Positions 62,860 to 64,000 of a stretch of DNA of 64,000 nt are shown here, one piece after another. How positions within the stretch are numbered: the first letter of the stretch is position 1; the number at the start of each line of letters is the position of its first letter. The notes under the pieces are model-generated. The model searched no databases. It saw nothing but the letters and a program-made list of their open reading frames with translations, and was not told where the DNA came from. The stretch lies in contig NZ_CP087168.1 in NCBI RefSeq assembly GCF_024748615.1, forward strand, positions 3,844,001 through 3,908,000, read 5' to 3'. The DNA is from Pseudomonas sp. B21-048 (GTDB taxonomy: Bacteria; Pseudomonadota; Gammaproteobacteria; Pseudomonadales; Pseudomonadaceae). The translations under genes and the position numbers were made by a program.

Positions 62860-64000
62860 TATTTGCCCTCCGCAGCTTTAACGACTTGTTGAGCAGCGTC
62901 GGTCAGGCTGGTAGCAGCGATGATGTTCAAACCGCTTTCTGCCAGTACTTTAGCGCCCAGCTCAGCGTTGTTGCCTTCAAGGCGAACAACAACCGGGATT
63001 TTCACGCCGACTTCTTTCACAGCGCCGATGATGCCTTCGGCAATCATGTCGCAACGAACGATGCCGCCGAAGATGTTGACCAATACTGCAGCGACGTTAG
63101 TGTCGGACAGGATGATCTTGAACGCTTCGGTTACGCGTTCTTTGGTAGCACCGCCGCCCACGTCGAGGAAGTTGGCTGGTTTGCCGCCATGCAGGTTGAC
63201 GATGTCCATGGTACCCATGGCCAGGCCAGCACCGTTGACCATGCAACCGATGTTGCCTTCCAGCGCTACGTAGTTCAGTTCGAACTTGGCAGCGTGCGCT
63301 TCGCGCGGATCGTCTTGCGACGGATCGTGGAAAGTCTTCAGCTTAGGCTGACGGTACATGGCGTTGGCGTCGATGTTGATCTTGGCGTCGAGGCAATGCA
63401 GATCGCCGTCAGCCTTGATCACCAGCGGGTTCACTTCCAGCAGAGCCAGGTCGTGATCCTTGAACAGCTTGGCCAGACCTACGAAGATCTTGGCGAACTG
63501 AGCAACCTGCTTGCCTTCCAGACCCAGCTGGAATGCCAGCTCGCGACCCTGGAATGGCTGAGCGCCAACCAGTGGATCGATGGTGGCCTTGAGGATTTTC
63601 TCAGGGGTGTCGTGAGCGATTTTCTCGATGTCCACGCCACCTTCGGTGGAAGCCATGAACACGATGCGACGGCTCGAACGGTCAACGACAGCGCCCAGGT
63701 ACAGCTCTTTAGCGATATCAGTGCACGATTCAACCAGGATCTTGGTGACTGGCTGACCATTGGCATCAGTCTGGTAAGTCACCAGACGCTTGCCCAACCA
63801 CTGTTGAGCGAATGCTTTGGCGTCTTCTTTGCTGCGAACCAGCTTTACGCCGCCCGCTTTACCGCGACCACCAGCGTGGACCTGGGCTTTGACAACCCAT
63901 TCGGTCCCGCCGATCTTGTCGCACGCTTCTGCTGCTGCTTCCGGGGTGTCTACGGCGAAACCCTGGGATACTGGCAGGCCGTATTCAGCGAACAGCTGCT
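62859..64000 (-). CDS. sucC: Succinyl-CoA synthetase beta subunit (partial, N-terminus off the right edge)
   Basis: The window holds about 380 of an expected 388 codons; the start lies some 25 bp beyond base 64000. The visible N-terminal part is [19 protein letters not shown], followed by [20 protein letters not shown], the ATP-grasp lysine and glycine loop. [20 protein letters not shown] and [20 protein letters not shown] are conserved in the C-terminal ligase domain. Its stop overlaps sucD. It is the nucleotide-binding subunit of the TCA-cycle enzyme. Confidence 0.97.
   Translation of the reverse strand, partial: QLFAEYGLPVSQGFAVDTPEAAAEACDKIGGTEWVVKAQVHAGGRGKAGGVKLVRSKEDAKAFAQQWLGKRLVTYQTDANGQPVTKILVESCTDIAKELYLGAVVDRSSRRIVFMASTEGGVDIEKIAHDTPEKILKATIDPLVGAQPFQGRELAFQLGLEGKQVAQFAKIFVGLAKLFKDHDLALLEVNPLVIKADGDLHCLDAKINIDANAMYRQPKLKTFHDPSQDDPREAHAAKFELNYVALEGNIGCMVNGAGLAMGTMDIVNLHGGKPANFLDVGGGATKERVTEAFKIILSDTNVAAVLVNIFGGIVRCDMIAEGIIGAVKEVGVKIPVVVRLEGNNAELGAKVLAESGLNIIAATSLTDAAQQVVKAAEGK

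Noticed and set aside
1..64000. CRISPR arrays, prophage, transposases, toxin-antitoxin pairs or a defence island
   Set aside because: No regularly spaced direct repeats, integrase, transposase or known defence motifs were found; gene content and order look like stable core chromosome.

Overview
The window is chromosomal DNA from a Pseudomonas, most likely the P. fluorescens group. This rests on gene content and order, GC-rich codon use, and recognisable P. aeruginosa synteny: a fadL/MFS/MarR block followed by the aerobic cob operon, and a purM-purN-DUF3108 block next to hda. Several Pseudomonas-type palindromic intergenic repeats support it. No rRNA, tRNA, prophage, insertion sequence or CRISPR array was seen. 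Nearly everything is core or near-core genome, so the most interesting signals are regulatory and degenerative rather than a large new system.

Layout. 1-8 kb: a partial DUF1615 lipoprotein, an FAD monooxygenase, an E. coli-type zinc-cysteine hemB, a Nu-class-like GST, a periplasmic histidine phosphatase, and the selD-selU pair. 8-16.4 kb: a small DUF6555-like protein, a metallothionein, a chemoreceptor, a Na+/H+ antiporter-family permease, a PepSY-PepSY-regulator-kinase operon, queD, and an alpha/beta hydrolase with an Asp nucleophile. 16.4-23.3 kb: an apparent codB remnant before codA, an MFS-acyltransferase gene broken by a one-base frameshift, a TDT-family transporter, and a divergent MFS/TetR pair around an 18-bp inverted repeat. 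23.4-29 kb: an SLC5-type hybrid histidine kinase, rmuC and a Sel1-like protein.

29-34.2 kb: a long structured leader before a 74-residue protein, an unknown 160-residue protein, a FadL-type outer-membrane channel, an MFS gene with a tiny overlapping membrane ORF, and a MarR regulator with matching palindromes at both promoters. 34.2-43.6 kb: a ten-gene late cobalamin operon (cobO-cobB-bluB-cobD-cobC-cobQ-cobP-cobT-alpha-ribazole phosphatase-cobV), read leftwards from a cobalamin riboswitch, with mostly overlapping start and stop codons. It covers a,c-diamide formation, Co adenosylation, aminopropanol attachment, lower-ligand synthesis and final nucleotide-loop assembly.

43.7-64 kb: a hypothetical gene, a sorbosone-dehydrogenase-like lipoprotein, two NlpC/P60 lipoproteins, hda, an AI-2E/PerM-family permease, DUF2066, purM-purN-DUF3108, DUF3859, OsmC, pirin, htpG, two PaaI-type thioesterases, a coiled-coil lipoprotein, MAPEG and DUF599 membrane proteins, brnQ, and sucD with nearly complete sucC running off the right edge. 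All assignments come from reading the sequence and from memory of protein families; no searches were run.
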